From Deltaproteobacteria bacterium (GTDB taxonomy: Bacteria; Desulfobacterota; Desulfobacteria; Desulfobacterales; GCA-2748835): a stretch of DNA of 64,000 nt. The notes under the pieces were generated by a model. The model saw only the letters and a list, made by a program, of their open reading frames with translations. It had not been told where the DNA came from and did not search any database. Location: contig PDTL01000014.1 of the NCBI GenBank assembly GCA_002748835.1, forward strand, positions 105,863-169,862, written 5' to 3'. Positions 52,963-60,952 of the stretch are shown here, in pieces (the first letter of the stretch is position 1; each line of letters opens with the position of its first letter). The position numbers were made by a program, and so were the translations under genes.

Positions 52963-55002
52963 TCAGAACCGGACGCCGACATGGACCACAGCATGGAATC
53001 CGGCTTCTTCCAGCCTGTTCTGCGCTGTCGTATAGGACTCGTCAGACAGGTTGTTCAGGTTCAGGGAAAACTGGTACTGACGCTTTTCCCCGAATTCACC
53101 GCCGATGGCCATGTTGACGGTCTCCCAGGAATCCGTGGTGGTTACAGTACCATTCGGGGCTATGTCATTCGCATCCGCAGCGGCACGCATCCAGAGATCA
53201 GTCCAGACCGTTCCCGGAAACGCGCTGAGTTCCCGTTCGTATTTGATACCCACACGCCCCAGATATTCGGGGGTGTTGGTCTTCCAGGTAGAAAATGTTC
53301 CGGTATCGTATTTCCGCTTCATCCAGACACCGGATACATAAGGGGTCAGATTGACAACCGGAAAGGAGTAGGCCAGGTAGGCTTCGATGCCTTTGGTTTC
53401 CGCCTTGTCCACATTGGCAAACTGGCTGACACCCGGACCTACCGTTTGGGTAGTGATGTAATCTTCCGCGTCGTTGAAGAAGGCCGTGATATCAATGTTC
53501 CAGGCACCGTCATTGAAACGGGTACCGAATTCAATATTGTTGGAGGTTTCCGGATCCAGGTCCGGATTTCCCAGGGTAAAGCCTTCCCCCCCGTGAGGTG
53601 TTCCTATAAACAGTTTGTTCAGATCCGGGAACCGGTATCCCTGGGATACCAGACCGCGGAGGGTCAGGTTCTCTGCACCCGTCCAGGTCAGACCGGCGCT
53701 GAACACGGCCTGGCTGTCATCCACGGAGCCTTTGATAGCCTTGGGGTCGTCCGTATCTTCCAGCTCGGATTCTACCCAGGTCTGACGTCCCCCGATGGTG
53801 AGGGTTGTATCCATTGGCAGCATCCATTCGTCCTGGAGATACAGGGCATGGGTGGTGATGGCGGCTTCGTGAAAATAGCTGAACGGGCGACCCATCGGAC
53901 TGCCTCCAACATACATCTCAAAGGTGGTGTCCGCATCCAGGGTGTCTTGGGTAAAGCTGTAACCGGCAATGAGGTAGTGAGATTCATGGGGGAGGATGTC
54001 GGCCTGGAAAGATGCGCCACTGGTTCCCTGTTCATTATAGGTTTGCATTCGCATCTCGCCAGTCATGAGGCCCATGGCTTGCCAAAAGTCTTTTTTGGTC
54101 TCCTGGAAATAGGTGTCGAAGCGGAGGCGGGGAAACAGCTCGGAGACACCTTTGAAATCCGCAAACAGGTTGACCTTCTGGCGGGACCACTCCGGGAGGT
54201 TCAGGTCAAAAGGCCTGCCCATGACCTCAGTTGGCGGTGACTCGACTTCGCTGTCGTAATCCTCGACGCCGATACCTAAGGACATTGTATCCGTATGATA
54301 CCCCAGGAAACCATTGTAGGACGTCATTTCCGAGTCAGATTCTTCGAGGGTACCGTCCGGTGTTTCCCGGTCTCCCTGATCGGAACGGGTGCCGCTGACC
54401 CGGTACTGGAACGCGTCTATAGCGCCGTACACAGCCACGTTGCCGTTGAATCCCTCGGTGGACCCGTCATAGGTAAGGCTGGCCGATGCCTGGATCGGTT
54501 TGTCGCCGCCTTTTTTCGTGATGACATTGACCACCCCGCCGATGGCTTCGGAACCGTAAAGTACCGATGCCGGCCCTTTGACAACTTCAATGCGGTCAAT
54601 CTGGTTTGGATCGATGAGCAGCGGTGCGCCGTCCATGGACTTTTGTTCGTTGATTTTTTGGCCGTCGATCAGGATCAGCACCCGTGAGCCGGATTCGCCG
54701 CGGATGTTGAGTCGCTTGGCACCGGCAAGGCTCTCGTCGAATACCTCGACCCCCGGAACATCCTGGAGCATATCGGCAATAGAGGTATAAGCCCTGCGTC
54801 GGATGTCTTTTTCGCTGACCACACTCACAGAAGCGGGAACATCCATGAGATCCCGTTCGGTTTTGGTGGCTGATACCACGATATTGGACATTTCCATTTC
54901 CGAATCGTCCATGGCCATCGCCGTGACGGCTGTGCCGCAGATCAGGGAAAGACACAGTGCGCTCGACAGAGCTGCAGGACGAATGACAGAAAATAATCGC
55001 AT
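52963..55002 (-). CDS. TonB-dependent outer-membrane receptor, probable heme receptor
   Basis: The 679-aa product has a signal peptide (~1-30), a TonB-box/plug domain (~40-160; NIVVSATKTERDLMDVPASV, LNIRGESGSRVLILIDG, IDRIEVVKGPASVLYG) and a 22-strand barrel ending in VGVRF. In the barrel, YRFPDLNKLF ... GNPDLDPE corresponds to the FRAP and NPNL boxes of heme receptors, with a His (TPHGG) between them. Its start overlaps the hutW stop (TAATG) with AAGGAGG upstream. No tonB-exbBD genes are in the window. Confidence 0.9.
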   Translation of the reverse strand: MRLFSVIRPAALSSALCLSLICGTAVTAMAMDDSEMEMSNIVVSATKTERDLMDVPASVSVVSEKDIRRRAYTSIADMLQDVPGVEVFDESLAGAKRLNIRGESGSRVLILIDGQKINEQKSMDGAPLLIDPNQIDRIEVVKGPASVLYGSEAIGGVVNVITKKGGDKPIQASASLTYDGSTEGFNGNVAVYGAIDAFQYRVSGTRSDQGDRETPDGTLEESDSEMTSYNGFLGYHTDTMSLGIGVEDYDSEVESPPTEVMGRPFDLNLPEWSRQKVNLFADFKGVSELFPRLRFDTYFQETKKDFWQAMGLMTGEMRMQTYNEQGTSGASFQADILPHESHYLIAGYSFTQDTLDADTTFEMYVGGSPMGRPFSYFHEAAITTHALYLQDEWMLPMDTTLTIGGRQTWVESELEDTDDPKAIKGSVDDSQAVFSAGLTWTGAENLTLRGLVSQGYRFPDLNKLFIGTPHGGEGFTLGNPDLDPETSNNIEFGTRFNDGAWNIDITAFFNDAEDYITTQTVGPGVSQFANVDKAETKGIEAYLAYSFPVVNLTPYVSGVWMKRKYDTGTFSTWKTNTPEYLGRVGIKYERELSAFPGTVWTDLWMRAAADANDIAPNGTVTTTDSWETVNMAIGGEFGEKRQYQFSLNLNNLSDESYTTAQNRLEEAGFHAVVHVGVRF

Positions 55003-56378
55003 TATGAATCCTCCTTCAAAAGCGTATGGTGTAAGTAATTAATGGCAAACTGGGCCAGGTTGACCTGCCAGAACTGTCCGGCAGTGGTCAGACAGGACCA
55101 GTCACCCTTTTTTTCAATCAGTCCGGCGCGCGCCCATTGGTCGTACAGCGGGGTGAGCACCGAGGCGATGGGCAGGTTGAAGTCCGCTTCTAGTTGTTTG
55201 AGGTTAATCCGGCAGAGTTCCATCTCTGCAGTGATGGTTTTTTCCAGCACCGCATTCGGGTTGGGGGTCTGCATCATGAGGATGGGTTTTCTGCCGTCTT
55301 CCTGAACCGTTGTTCTCCATTTTTCATAATCGGTTTCGAGCATAAAGAAATGACCGTGGATGCTGCCCCCGGCACCGGGGCCAAACGCCATGCAGTCTGC
55401 AGGGCTTTTCATCATGTGGTTGTAGATGTTGCGCTCCCGGCTGGTCCGTCCCCAATGGTTGACGGTGAGCCGTTTGTACATGGCATCATCCATCAGCTGG
55501 ATACCCCGGGCATACATACGGGCACGATTCGACTGATCAATGCCATCGGGCAGCTTGCCTTTTTCGATGGCCTTGTAAAGCGGTGTAGCGGGAAAAATAT
55601 TCAACTGATACAGATCCACCCCTTCTAACTTCAGATCCAGCAGGGTCCGGATGTCATCTTCCCACATGGCCATGGTCTGGGTGGGGAATCCATAAATGAG
55701 ATCCATGATCACGGCCGCTTCATCATAGTCACGAAGCCGGCTCAGTGCGCTGATGACCGTGTCCCTGTCCGCCAGGCGTTTCATGGTCTGGCGCAGTTTT
55801 GTGTCAAAGGTTTGCACGCCGATGGAAAACCGGTTGGCGCCGCCGGCAATGCAGGCCTCCATTTTCTCCGGACCAAAATTCCAGATGCGGCCCTCGACGG
55901 TGATTTCACAGTCATTGGACAGGGGCAGGTTCTCGTTGATGGCCAGCAGCAGTCTCTGGAGATCCGCCGCCTCAAGGGACGTGGGGGTGCCGCCGCCGAT
56001 ATAGACCGACTGCACAGGCCTGTTGTTCTGGTACGGTGTGTCGGCAGTGGCTCTCAGCTCTGAGATCAGGGCATCCGTAAAATGGCGGCTTTGGGCCTCG
56101 TCGTATCTTTTTCGGTAGAAACCGCAGTAAAGACAGTGGCTTTCGCAGAAAGGCACATGAATATAAGCGGCTGTTTTTCCCGTCCGGGGCTGCTGCATCA
56201 GTTCGGCGTATGTGGCATCAAGTCGGTCTTTTGCAACCGGGGCTGACTTTCCGCCAGGATGCACGGTAATTTTTTCTGGAAAGGCATCGAACAGGGGATC
56301 GCCCGTTTCACGGGCATAGTAGGCTTCGATGGCGGTTGACGGCGTGTCTGCTGAAAACGCTTCGTGTGGTTTTATCAT
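55002..56378 (-). CDS. hutW: Radical SAM heme-degrading enzyme, HutW/ChuW family
   Basis: The 458-aa product has the radical SAM cluster motif CESHCLYC (CxxxCxxC) near residue 107, then YIGGGTPTSL, the HemN-like core and a C-terminal winged domain. It belongs to the HemN-related branch that opens heme without oxygen by methyl transfer. Neighbours encoding a heme receptor, HutX and flavodoxin support HutW over coproporphyrinogen dehydrogenase. It is the first gene of the operon. AGGA precedes ATG 56378. Confidence 0.88.
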   Translation of the reverse strand: MIKPHEAFSADTPSTAIEAYYARETGDPLFDAFPEKITVHPGGKSAPVAKDRLDATYAELMQQPRTGKTAAYIHVPFCESHCLYCGFYRKRYDEAQSRHFTDALISELRATADTPYQNNRPVQSVYIGGGTPTSLEAADLQRLLLAINENLPLSNDCEITVEGRIWNFGPEKMEACIAGGANRFSIGVQTFDTKLRQTMKRLADRDTVISALSRLRDYDEAAVIMDLIYGFPTQTMAMWEDDIRTLLDLKLEGVDLYQLNIFPATPLYKAIEKGKLPDGIDQSNRARMYARGIQLMDDAMYKRLTVNHWGRTSRERNIYNHMMKSPADCMAFGPGAGGSIHGHFFMLETDYEKWRTTVQEDGRKPILMMQTPNPNAVLEKTITAEMELCRINLKQLEADFNLPIASVLTPLYDQWARAGLIEKKGDWSCLTTAGQFWQVNLAQFAINYLHHTLLKEDS

Positions 56379-56390
56379 GGCTTTTTTCCT

Positions 56391-56456
56391 GTAATGCGTG
56401 TATGGGTATTTTAAAAGTTAGAGTATTCAAACTTTTAAAACAAGAATACGCATTAC
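56391..56456 (-). promoter_or_regulatory. Nested inverted repeats over the heme-operon promoter
   Basis: The outer arms GTAATGCGT (56391-56399) and ACGCATTAC (56448-56456) enclose inner arms TTTTAAAAGTT (56409-56419) and AACTTTTAAAA (56430-56440). The right outer arm lies between the -35 and -10 boxes and the inner arms around the expected start, as expected for a repressor operator. On RNA the arms could also fold in the leader. Confidence 0.55.
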
Positions 56457-56471
56457 TTTTTAGGATGTCAA
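56443..56471 (-). promoter_or_regulatory. Sigma-70-type promoter of the heme operon
   Basis: On the minus strand TTGACA (56471-56466) and TATTCT (56448-56443) are separated by exactly 17 bases, with a start near 56436 and a leader of about 58 bases to the hutW ATG. Confidence 0.6.
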
Positions 56472-56508
56472 CACCAAAATAAGCGTGTATTGACAAAATT
56501 ATCATTTC

Positions 56509-56564
56509 CTAATTTTTCTTTTTTTATCAATGGAGAGCCATTGATCGTATAGGAAAAAAATTAG
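56509..56564. repeat. Two-part dyad in the hutW / DHOD-like divergent gap
   Basis: CTAATTTTT and AAAAATTAG form outer arms, and ATCAATGG-AGAG-CCATTGAT forms the inner perfect 8-bp hairpin. The dyad lies in the 330-base gap upstream of both divergent genes. It has no T tract after it, so an operator or cis-RNA element is more likely than a terminator. Confidence 0.5.
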
Positions 56565-56708
56565 TTGGATTCTCATACAAAGTGGATATATAAAAGGGAT
56601 GTGAAAAAGAGCACAATTGCATGTGAAAAAAAGCCGGTTCGTTTCGCTGAAAAACGATTTGTCAGCCGAACGCAACGGTAAATTGTCATCAATAGAATGG
56701 AGGTTTTT

Positions 56709-57743
56709 ATGGATCTGTCTGTTAACTATATGGGACTTGAACTGAAAAATCCTTTGATTGCAGGAAGTTCAGGACTGACCGGGTCAGTGAAAAAAATAAA
56801 GGAACTTGCGGATAAAGGGGCGGGGGCGATTGTCTTAAAGTCCATATTTGAAGAAGAAATTGCCTTTGAGTATACTGATTTTGTTGATAAAGAGGCCAAA
56901 AAAACAGGTGCTGCGCCAAAATTTTTCGAGTATGACGGCCGGTTGAATCCCATCGAGTTTTACGATTACAAACTGCGCGAAGACAATCTGTCCAAGTATA
57001 CCCAGCTTATCAAAGACAGCAAAAATGAAGTGTCCGTCCCGGTCATTGCAAGCATCAACTGCAGCCATAAGTCCCTGGAATGGATATCGTATGCAAAGCG
57101 GCTGCAAACAGCCGGTGCAGACGCTATTGAGCTGAACATGTTTTTTCTGCCTTCCCATATGGAGCGGACGGCAGCAGAGACGGAAGCTCTCTATTTTCAG
57201 GTCATCGAAAAAGTGCTTGAGACGCTCACGATCCCGGTTTCTTTGAAAATCAGCTATTATTTTACAGACCTCGGCCCCATGATTCAGCGGCTGTCTCAAA
57301 CCGGCATCAAGGGCCTGGTGCTGTTCAACCGGTTTTTCAGCCCGGATTTTGATATTAACACATTTGAGGTGAAACCCTCGTTTACCCTCAGTTCGCCTTC
57401 AGATCTGGCCATTTCACTGAGATGGATGGCCATCATGTCCGGACGGGTGGACTGCGATCTTGCCGCTTCCACCGGTGTTCATGACAGCGAGGCCCTCATC
57501 AAACACCTGCTTGCCGGCGCCACCGCTGTTCAGACAGCCTCGACCCTGTATCGCAATGGCACAGACACCATCGCGGAGATGCTCAAGGAACTGTCATCCT
57601 GGATGCGGACAAGGGGATTTAGTCAGATTTCTGATTTCAGGGGTAAAATGAGTCAGGAGAAAAGCGAAAACCCGGCCCTGTACGAACGGACCCAGTTCAT
57701 GCGCTACTTTGGCGGGAAGAAATTTGACAAGACCACGAAATAG
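56709..57743 (+). CDS. Dihydroorotate dehydrogenase-like flavoprotein
   Basis: The 344-aa product has the FMN TIM-barrel of class 1 DHODs: LKNPLIAGSSGLTGS at the N-terminus, GADAIELNMF, VSLKISYYF and STGVHDSEALIKHLLAGATAVQTASTLY. The NxSCPN part of true DHODs is replaced (ELNMFFLP), so pyrimidine function is doubtful; such DHOD-like proteins are common in anaerobes next to redox genes. ATG 56709 follows GGAGG; the ATG at 56697 overlaps that ribosome site. Confidence 0.82.
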   Translation: MDLSVNYMGLELKNPLIAGSSGLTGSVKKIKELADKGAGAIVLKSIFEEEIAFEYTDFVDKEAKKTGAAPKFFEYDGRLNPIEFYDYKLREDNLSKYTQLIKDSKNEVSVPVIASINCSHKSLEWISYAKRLQTAGADAIELNMFFLPSHMERTAAETEALYFQVIEKVLETLTIPVSLKISYYFTDLGPMIQRLSQTGIKGLVLFNRFFSPDFDINTFEVKPSFTLSSPSDLAISLRWMAIMSGRVDCDLAASTGVHDSEALIKHLLAGATAVQTASTLYRNGTDTIAEMLKELSSWMRTRGFSQISDFRGKMSQEKSENPALYERTQFMRYFGGKKFDKTTK

Positions 57744-57768
57744 TATCAGATGATGTCTACGAAATAGG

Positions 57769-57800
57769 CGCCGGGTGACGGCTTTTGCAGGCACCCGGCG
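57769..57800. terminator. Hairpin between convergent DHOD-like and DUF4198 genes
   Basis: CGCCGGGTG pairs with CACCCGGCG around a 14-base loop containing CTTTTG. It lies between two convergent stops. The T tract is weak, so confidence as a terminator is moderate. Confidence 0.55.
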
Positions 57801-57823
57801 AAAGGCGGTGGGACGTTCGGGCC

Positions 57824-58717
57824 TTAGGGTTTTGCTGTCAGACTGAGGGTGGAACCATAGTAGATGGACTGGCATTTTTTTGCCAGGGCCTTGAGCTCGT
57901 TATCAGGGGTCACGTTTTTCTTGATCAGAATGCTGGCCACCCACTCGCCGGCTGTAGGGATACGCACCTGGGCTTTCCCGTTCATAATGTAGGACGACAG
58001 CATGAATTTGTCCGGACCGCCGTAGGTGTTGGAGGTCAGGTGCAGGATATGTATTCCATGCATGTCGCAGTTCAGGGGTTTGCCTTTGAACGTGACCGTG
58101 AATTTAACGATATCCCCGGCGTTGACGGTGCTCAGGTCTGTATCCGGCATGATTTCCAGGTCAAAACCGGCCGGTTTCGGGGCGGTCCATTTTTTGATGC
58201 CCACATACGATTTGGCAACCGCTTTATACCGGGTACTGAAATCAAAAGCAGTGGCACCCTTGATTTCGTCCATGGCCTTGGTGGCCATCTTATGATTTCC
58301 TTTTTTATCCACATATCCTGAGAAATAGGTGGCCTTGGATTCGGCGATCACGGCATAGGTGCCGGGCACTGTCTTGTCGGTCAGAGAAACTTTTCGGAGT
58401 CCGAGATCCCCCTGAACAATGGTCATGCCGGTGGTGGATGACGCAGGCGTTTCTTTTTTGATGACCGGCAGGGGAAAAGGGGTTCGGGAACCGTCCGGCC
58501 CCATGAGATCATAGGTCTCGATGGTGACCGCCCCGGCTTCAGACATGAGAAAGTCGTCCATGGGCACTTCATGACCCCATCCGAGGGAGGTGATAAAATG
58601 TCCCGGCGGATGGGTGAAGGATTCGTGTACATTGACCCACAGGGAGTGGGCCATGACAGATCCGGTGCTGGCGGTGAAGGTCAGCAGTGTGGCAAGGGTG
58701 ATCAGCTGCTTTTTCAT
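57824..58717 (-). CDS. DUF4198-type periplasmic protein
   Basis: The 297-aa product has a signal peptide (MKKQLITLATLLTFTASTGSVMAHS) and a beta-rich DUF4198 fold with His-rich spots (AHSLWVNVHESFTHPPGHF near the mature N-terminus and GIHILHLTSN later). Such proteins accompany nickel/cobalt or other metal uptake systems. AAGGAG lies just before ATG 58717. It follows a 109-aa periplasmic protein gene on the same strand. No transporter gene is intact beside it. Confidence 0.75.
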   Translation of the reverse strand: MKKQLITLATLLTFTASTGSVMAHSLWVNVHESFTHPPGHFITSLGWGHEVPMDDFLMSEAGAVTIETYDLMGPDGSRTPFPLPVIKKETPASSTTGMTIVQGDLGLRKVSLTDKTVPGTYAVIAESKATYFSGYVDKKGNHKMATKAMDEIKGATAFDFSTRYKAVAKSYVGIKKWTAPKPAGFDLEIMPDTDLSTVNAGDIVKFTVTFKGKPLNCDMHGIHILHLTSNTYGGPDKFMLSSYIMNGKAQVRIPTAGEWVASILIKKNVTPDNELKALAKKCQSIYYGSTLSLTAKP

Positions 58718-58798
58718 GATAATCTCCTTGGTTAAATAATAAACGATAGAAGCTGCGGACCGGGAGCGCGCCGGTCTGCATACCATGGTGTGCGGATA

Positions 58799-59128
58799 TC
58801 AGTCTGCTGTCGTTTTTTCAGGGCCGTCTTCGCGCACCGTGTGTCCCGGGCCGCCGTCGAGAAACACCGTATACGGCTGGTCCGGAATGTCAAAGGTAAC
58901 TTCGCCGCTTTCATCCAGTTTGAGTTTCCTGAGCACCTGCCCGTTCATGTCTTCCAGATACAATGGCAGTCCGGCACCAGAGGCACCGGTGGAGAACATG
59001 GCTTCAACGGTTACGGTGCCGTCTTCATTGTCTGAAAGGTTCATATACAGGGTGTGGGCACTTGCTGGAACGGCTGCCATCAAGAAAACCGCTGCGATCA
59101 ACGACAGTACGATTTGTTTCACGTTCAT
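58799..59128 (-). CDS. Small periplasmic protein paired with DUF4198 protein
   Basis: The 109-aa product has a signal peptide cut after VPASA, so the mature chain begins HTLYMNLS, a His-first N-terminus shared in style with the DUF4198 neighbour. The rest is a single beta-sandwich-like domain (VEAMFSTGASGAGLPLYLEDMNG). It resembles the small NikL-type proteins seen in metal-uptake clusters, but the match is only by layout. AGGAGACG lies upstream of the ATG. Confidence 0.65.
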   Translation of the reverse strand: MNVKQIVLSLIAAVFLMAAVPASAHTLYMNLSDNEDGTVTVEAMFSTGASGAGLPLYLEDMNGQVLRKLKLDESGEVTFDIPDQPYTVFLDGGPGHTVREDGPEKTTAD

Positions 59129-59165
59129 TTAATCGTCTCCTGTGAAAGGGTTGACGTGGGCGGGG

Positions 59166-59273
59166 CTACGTTTTTTTAGGGCCGAATGCCCGGAACAGGC
59201 GGATCAGCGCCCGTGTGATCAGATAGTCGGTTAACAGGGCGGTCATGATCCCAGTACCGGTCAGGAATCCCAG
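59166..59273 (-). pseudogene. C-terminal remnant of an RND (MMPL-type) exporter
   Basis: The frame GFLTGTGIMTALLTDYLI...RLFRAFGPKK before TAG at 59166 resembles the last membrane helix and tail of MMPL-type RND transporters (FGLLTALxILxALLADLxLxPALL). An in-frame TAA lies directly upstream (59276-59274), and only 35 codons remain. The rest of the gene is gone. It ends just upstream of the DUF4198 pair, which may once have been in one operon with it. Confidence 0.5.
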
Positions 59274-59452
59274 TTAGTTTTTCCTAACACGCAGAAAGGA
59301 AGCCGTCTACCCGGATCGGGAGTTTTTTTGCCCTGAACTGGAGTTTCGCGAATCATGGCAGGATGTGAAACACGCGTGTTGTAAAAATACCCCGGATATA
59401 ATTAAATTATGGCTCCTGTAGTGCTTAACAGGCTTTTTATGGAGGTAGCTAT

Positions 59453-60661
59453 TTGCATTCATTGTACTATCTTGAAAGATATCGCAATCAGGGCACCCGG
59501 ACCTACAGCAAACACGCGGCGTATACGGAGGCAGAAGTTCGCTATCGGCCGGATGCAGATACCCCGCCTTTTTTTCTGGATGTCTTCCGCATGCCGCTGA
59601 ATACATTGTCAGTGTATACGGCCAATCCTTCAGCAGCACTGGCGTCTCTTTACCTGGCGGCGGATACAGGGCTGCTTTGCATTCATCCCCAGGTGTCCGG
59701 ACAGGTCACGGATGATCCCTGTTTGCGGCGAATCCGCGAATCCGGGACGCCCGAAGCCGGTATTCTGGTAACGCCCAGTGCTTCCACACGGACCCTGTAT
59801 GTGCAGCATCCTTTGCCCCATGCGTTGAAGGTGCATTTCCCGTTTCAGATATCCCGGTACGGCAGAAAAATGCGGGCGGAAGTGATTGAACAGGCGGTTG
59901 CCGTATCCCTTGATCTGGAACAGGGGCTGCACTGTTTTGACAAGGATTTTTCTTACCTGCGGGAGGTCATCGGCATCGCCTGCCTGGAACCGGATGTTCG
60001 CGCCGGCCGGGGCGAAAACTGGGGGTATATTGTCCGTGACATGACGCCGTTTCCATGCGTTGCTCCGGATCGGGATCTGGTGCCGGGATTTGCCTTGTAT
60101 GGCAGGGATTTTTTTGATCCGAATCAGCCGCCACTTCTTTTCGAGCTGATGGGCGATGCGGATCCTCAGGTATTCATCCTCAATAAGATTATGCTTCCCA
60201 TCGTCCGGCACTGGGTGGCGTGCTACAGAAATTTCGGGTACATGTTAGAACCGCATGGGCAGAATACCCTGCTGGAGGTCGGAAGGGATGGCAGTATCAC
60301 TAGAATTGTGCACAGGGATTTGAGTCTGGGCATAAATATGGGGTTGAGAGCGGATCTGGGACTTTTATCGGAACATCTGAACAGGTACAACCGAATGGCA
60401 GACGGCGTGTTTGCCAGTATCACCTACGACATGTTCATGGGCAACCATTTTTTTGACCGGATTGTCAGCTGCTGCCTTGAGCAAGTCCACGATCTTTCAG
60501 TGGAAGATTTTCGTGCTCCCTGCCGGGCGCTGTTTGCCGAGCTTTTCCCAGAACACAGGGCATACATGCCGGATACGGTTCATTATTTCAGCGAACAACG
60601 GGACCGGTTCAACAAACCCTTTTATCAGGATACCGGGATGCGACCGGTCTGGCGGCCCTGA
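59453..60661 (+). CDS. Short IucA/IucC-family (NIS siderophore synthetase-like) protein
   Basis: The 402-aa product has the IucA/IucC core motifs KVHFPFQISRYGRKMR, EPHGQNTLLEV and IVHRDLSLGI, the last two forming the ATP site. Typical NIS synthetases have ~580-620 residues; this one lacks most of the flanking domains. The start is TTG 59453, with GGAGG 7 bases upstream, and no in-frame ATG lies near. There is no second siderophore gene nearby. It may catalyse ATP-driven amide formation on a carboxylate, or have another role. Confidence 0.75.
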   Translation: MHSLYYLERYRNQGTRTYSKHAAYTEAEVRYRPDADTPPFFLDVFRMPLNTLSVYTANPSAALASLYLAADTGLLCIHPQVSGQVTDDPCLRRIRESGTPEAGILVTPSASTRTLYVQHPLPHALKVHFPFQISRYGRKMRAEVIEQAVAVSLDLEQGLHCFDKDFSYLREVIGIACLEPDVRAGRGENWGYIVRDMTPFPCVAPDRDLVPGFALYGRDFFDPNQPPLLFELMGDADPQVFILNKIMLPIVRHWVACYRNFGYMLEPHGQNTLLEVGRDGSITRIVHRDLSLGINMGLRADLGLLSEHLNRYNRMADGVFASITYDMFMGNHFFDRIVSCCLEQVHDLSVEDFRAPCRALFAELFPEHRAYMPDTVHYFSEQRDRFNKPFYQDTGMRPVWRP

Positions 60662-60941
60662 CCGATGCGCGGACAGAAAAAAGGACACGGCCGATGATCT
60701 GGTTTTTGGCGAGAGCGCCAATCTCATCCTGGGTCACGCCACAGGGATTATCGCTTTCAAACCAATACCCGCAGGCATTTTTTTTGACCATGCGCTTGAC
60801 GATCACGCCGTAAACAGGATGGCGGATAACCACAAGTTGACGTGCACGCGGTCGCCGCAACCACCGGGCGGCGACAACATAATCTCCCCTGTTCAGCCCG
60901 GGGGACATGCTGTCGCCGCAGATGCGAAAGCAGGTTAACAT
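60609..60941 (-). CDS. sodX: Nickel superoxide dismutase maturation protease (S24/S26 type)
   Basis: The 110-aa product has the Ser nucleophile box CGDSMSPGLNRGDYVV and the Lys box GVIVKRMVKK of S26 signal-peptidase-like enzymes, with no membrane helix. It starts 12 bases after the sodN stop. In NiSOD systems such a protease removes the SodN leader so the mature N-terminal His can bind nickel. The length fits SodX. Confidence 0.85.
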   Translation of the reverse strand: MLTCFRICGDSMSPGLNRGDYVVAARWLRRPRARQLVVIRHPVYGVIVKRMVKKNACGYWFESDNPCGVTQDEIGALAKNQIIGRVLFSVRASVRAARPVASRYPDKRVC

Positions 60942-60952
60942 GCGAGGTGATG

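Noticed and set aside
52951..54240. 429-codon plus-strand open frame across the TonB-dependent receptor
   Set aside because: Antisense shadow; the receptor frame has signal peptide, plug, barrel and ribosome site.
55002..56378. Coproporphyrinogen III dehydrogenase (HemN) for heme synthesis
   Set aside because: Sequence is HemN-related, but the operon with heme receptor, HutX and flavodoxin fits the HutW/ChuW degradation branch better.
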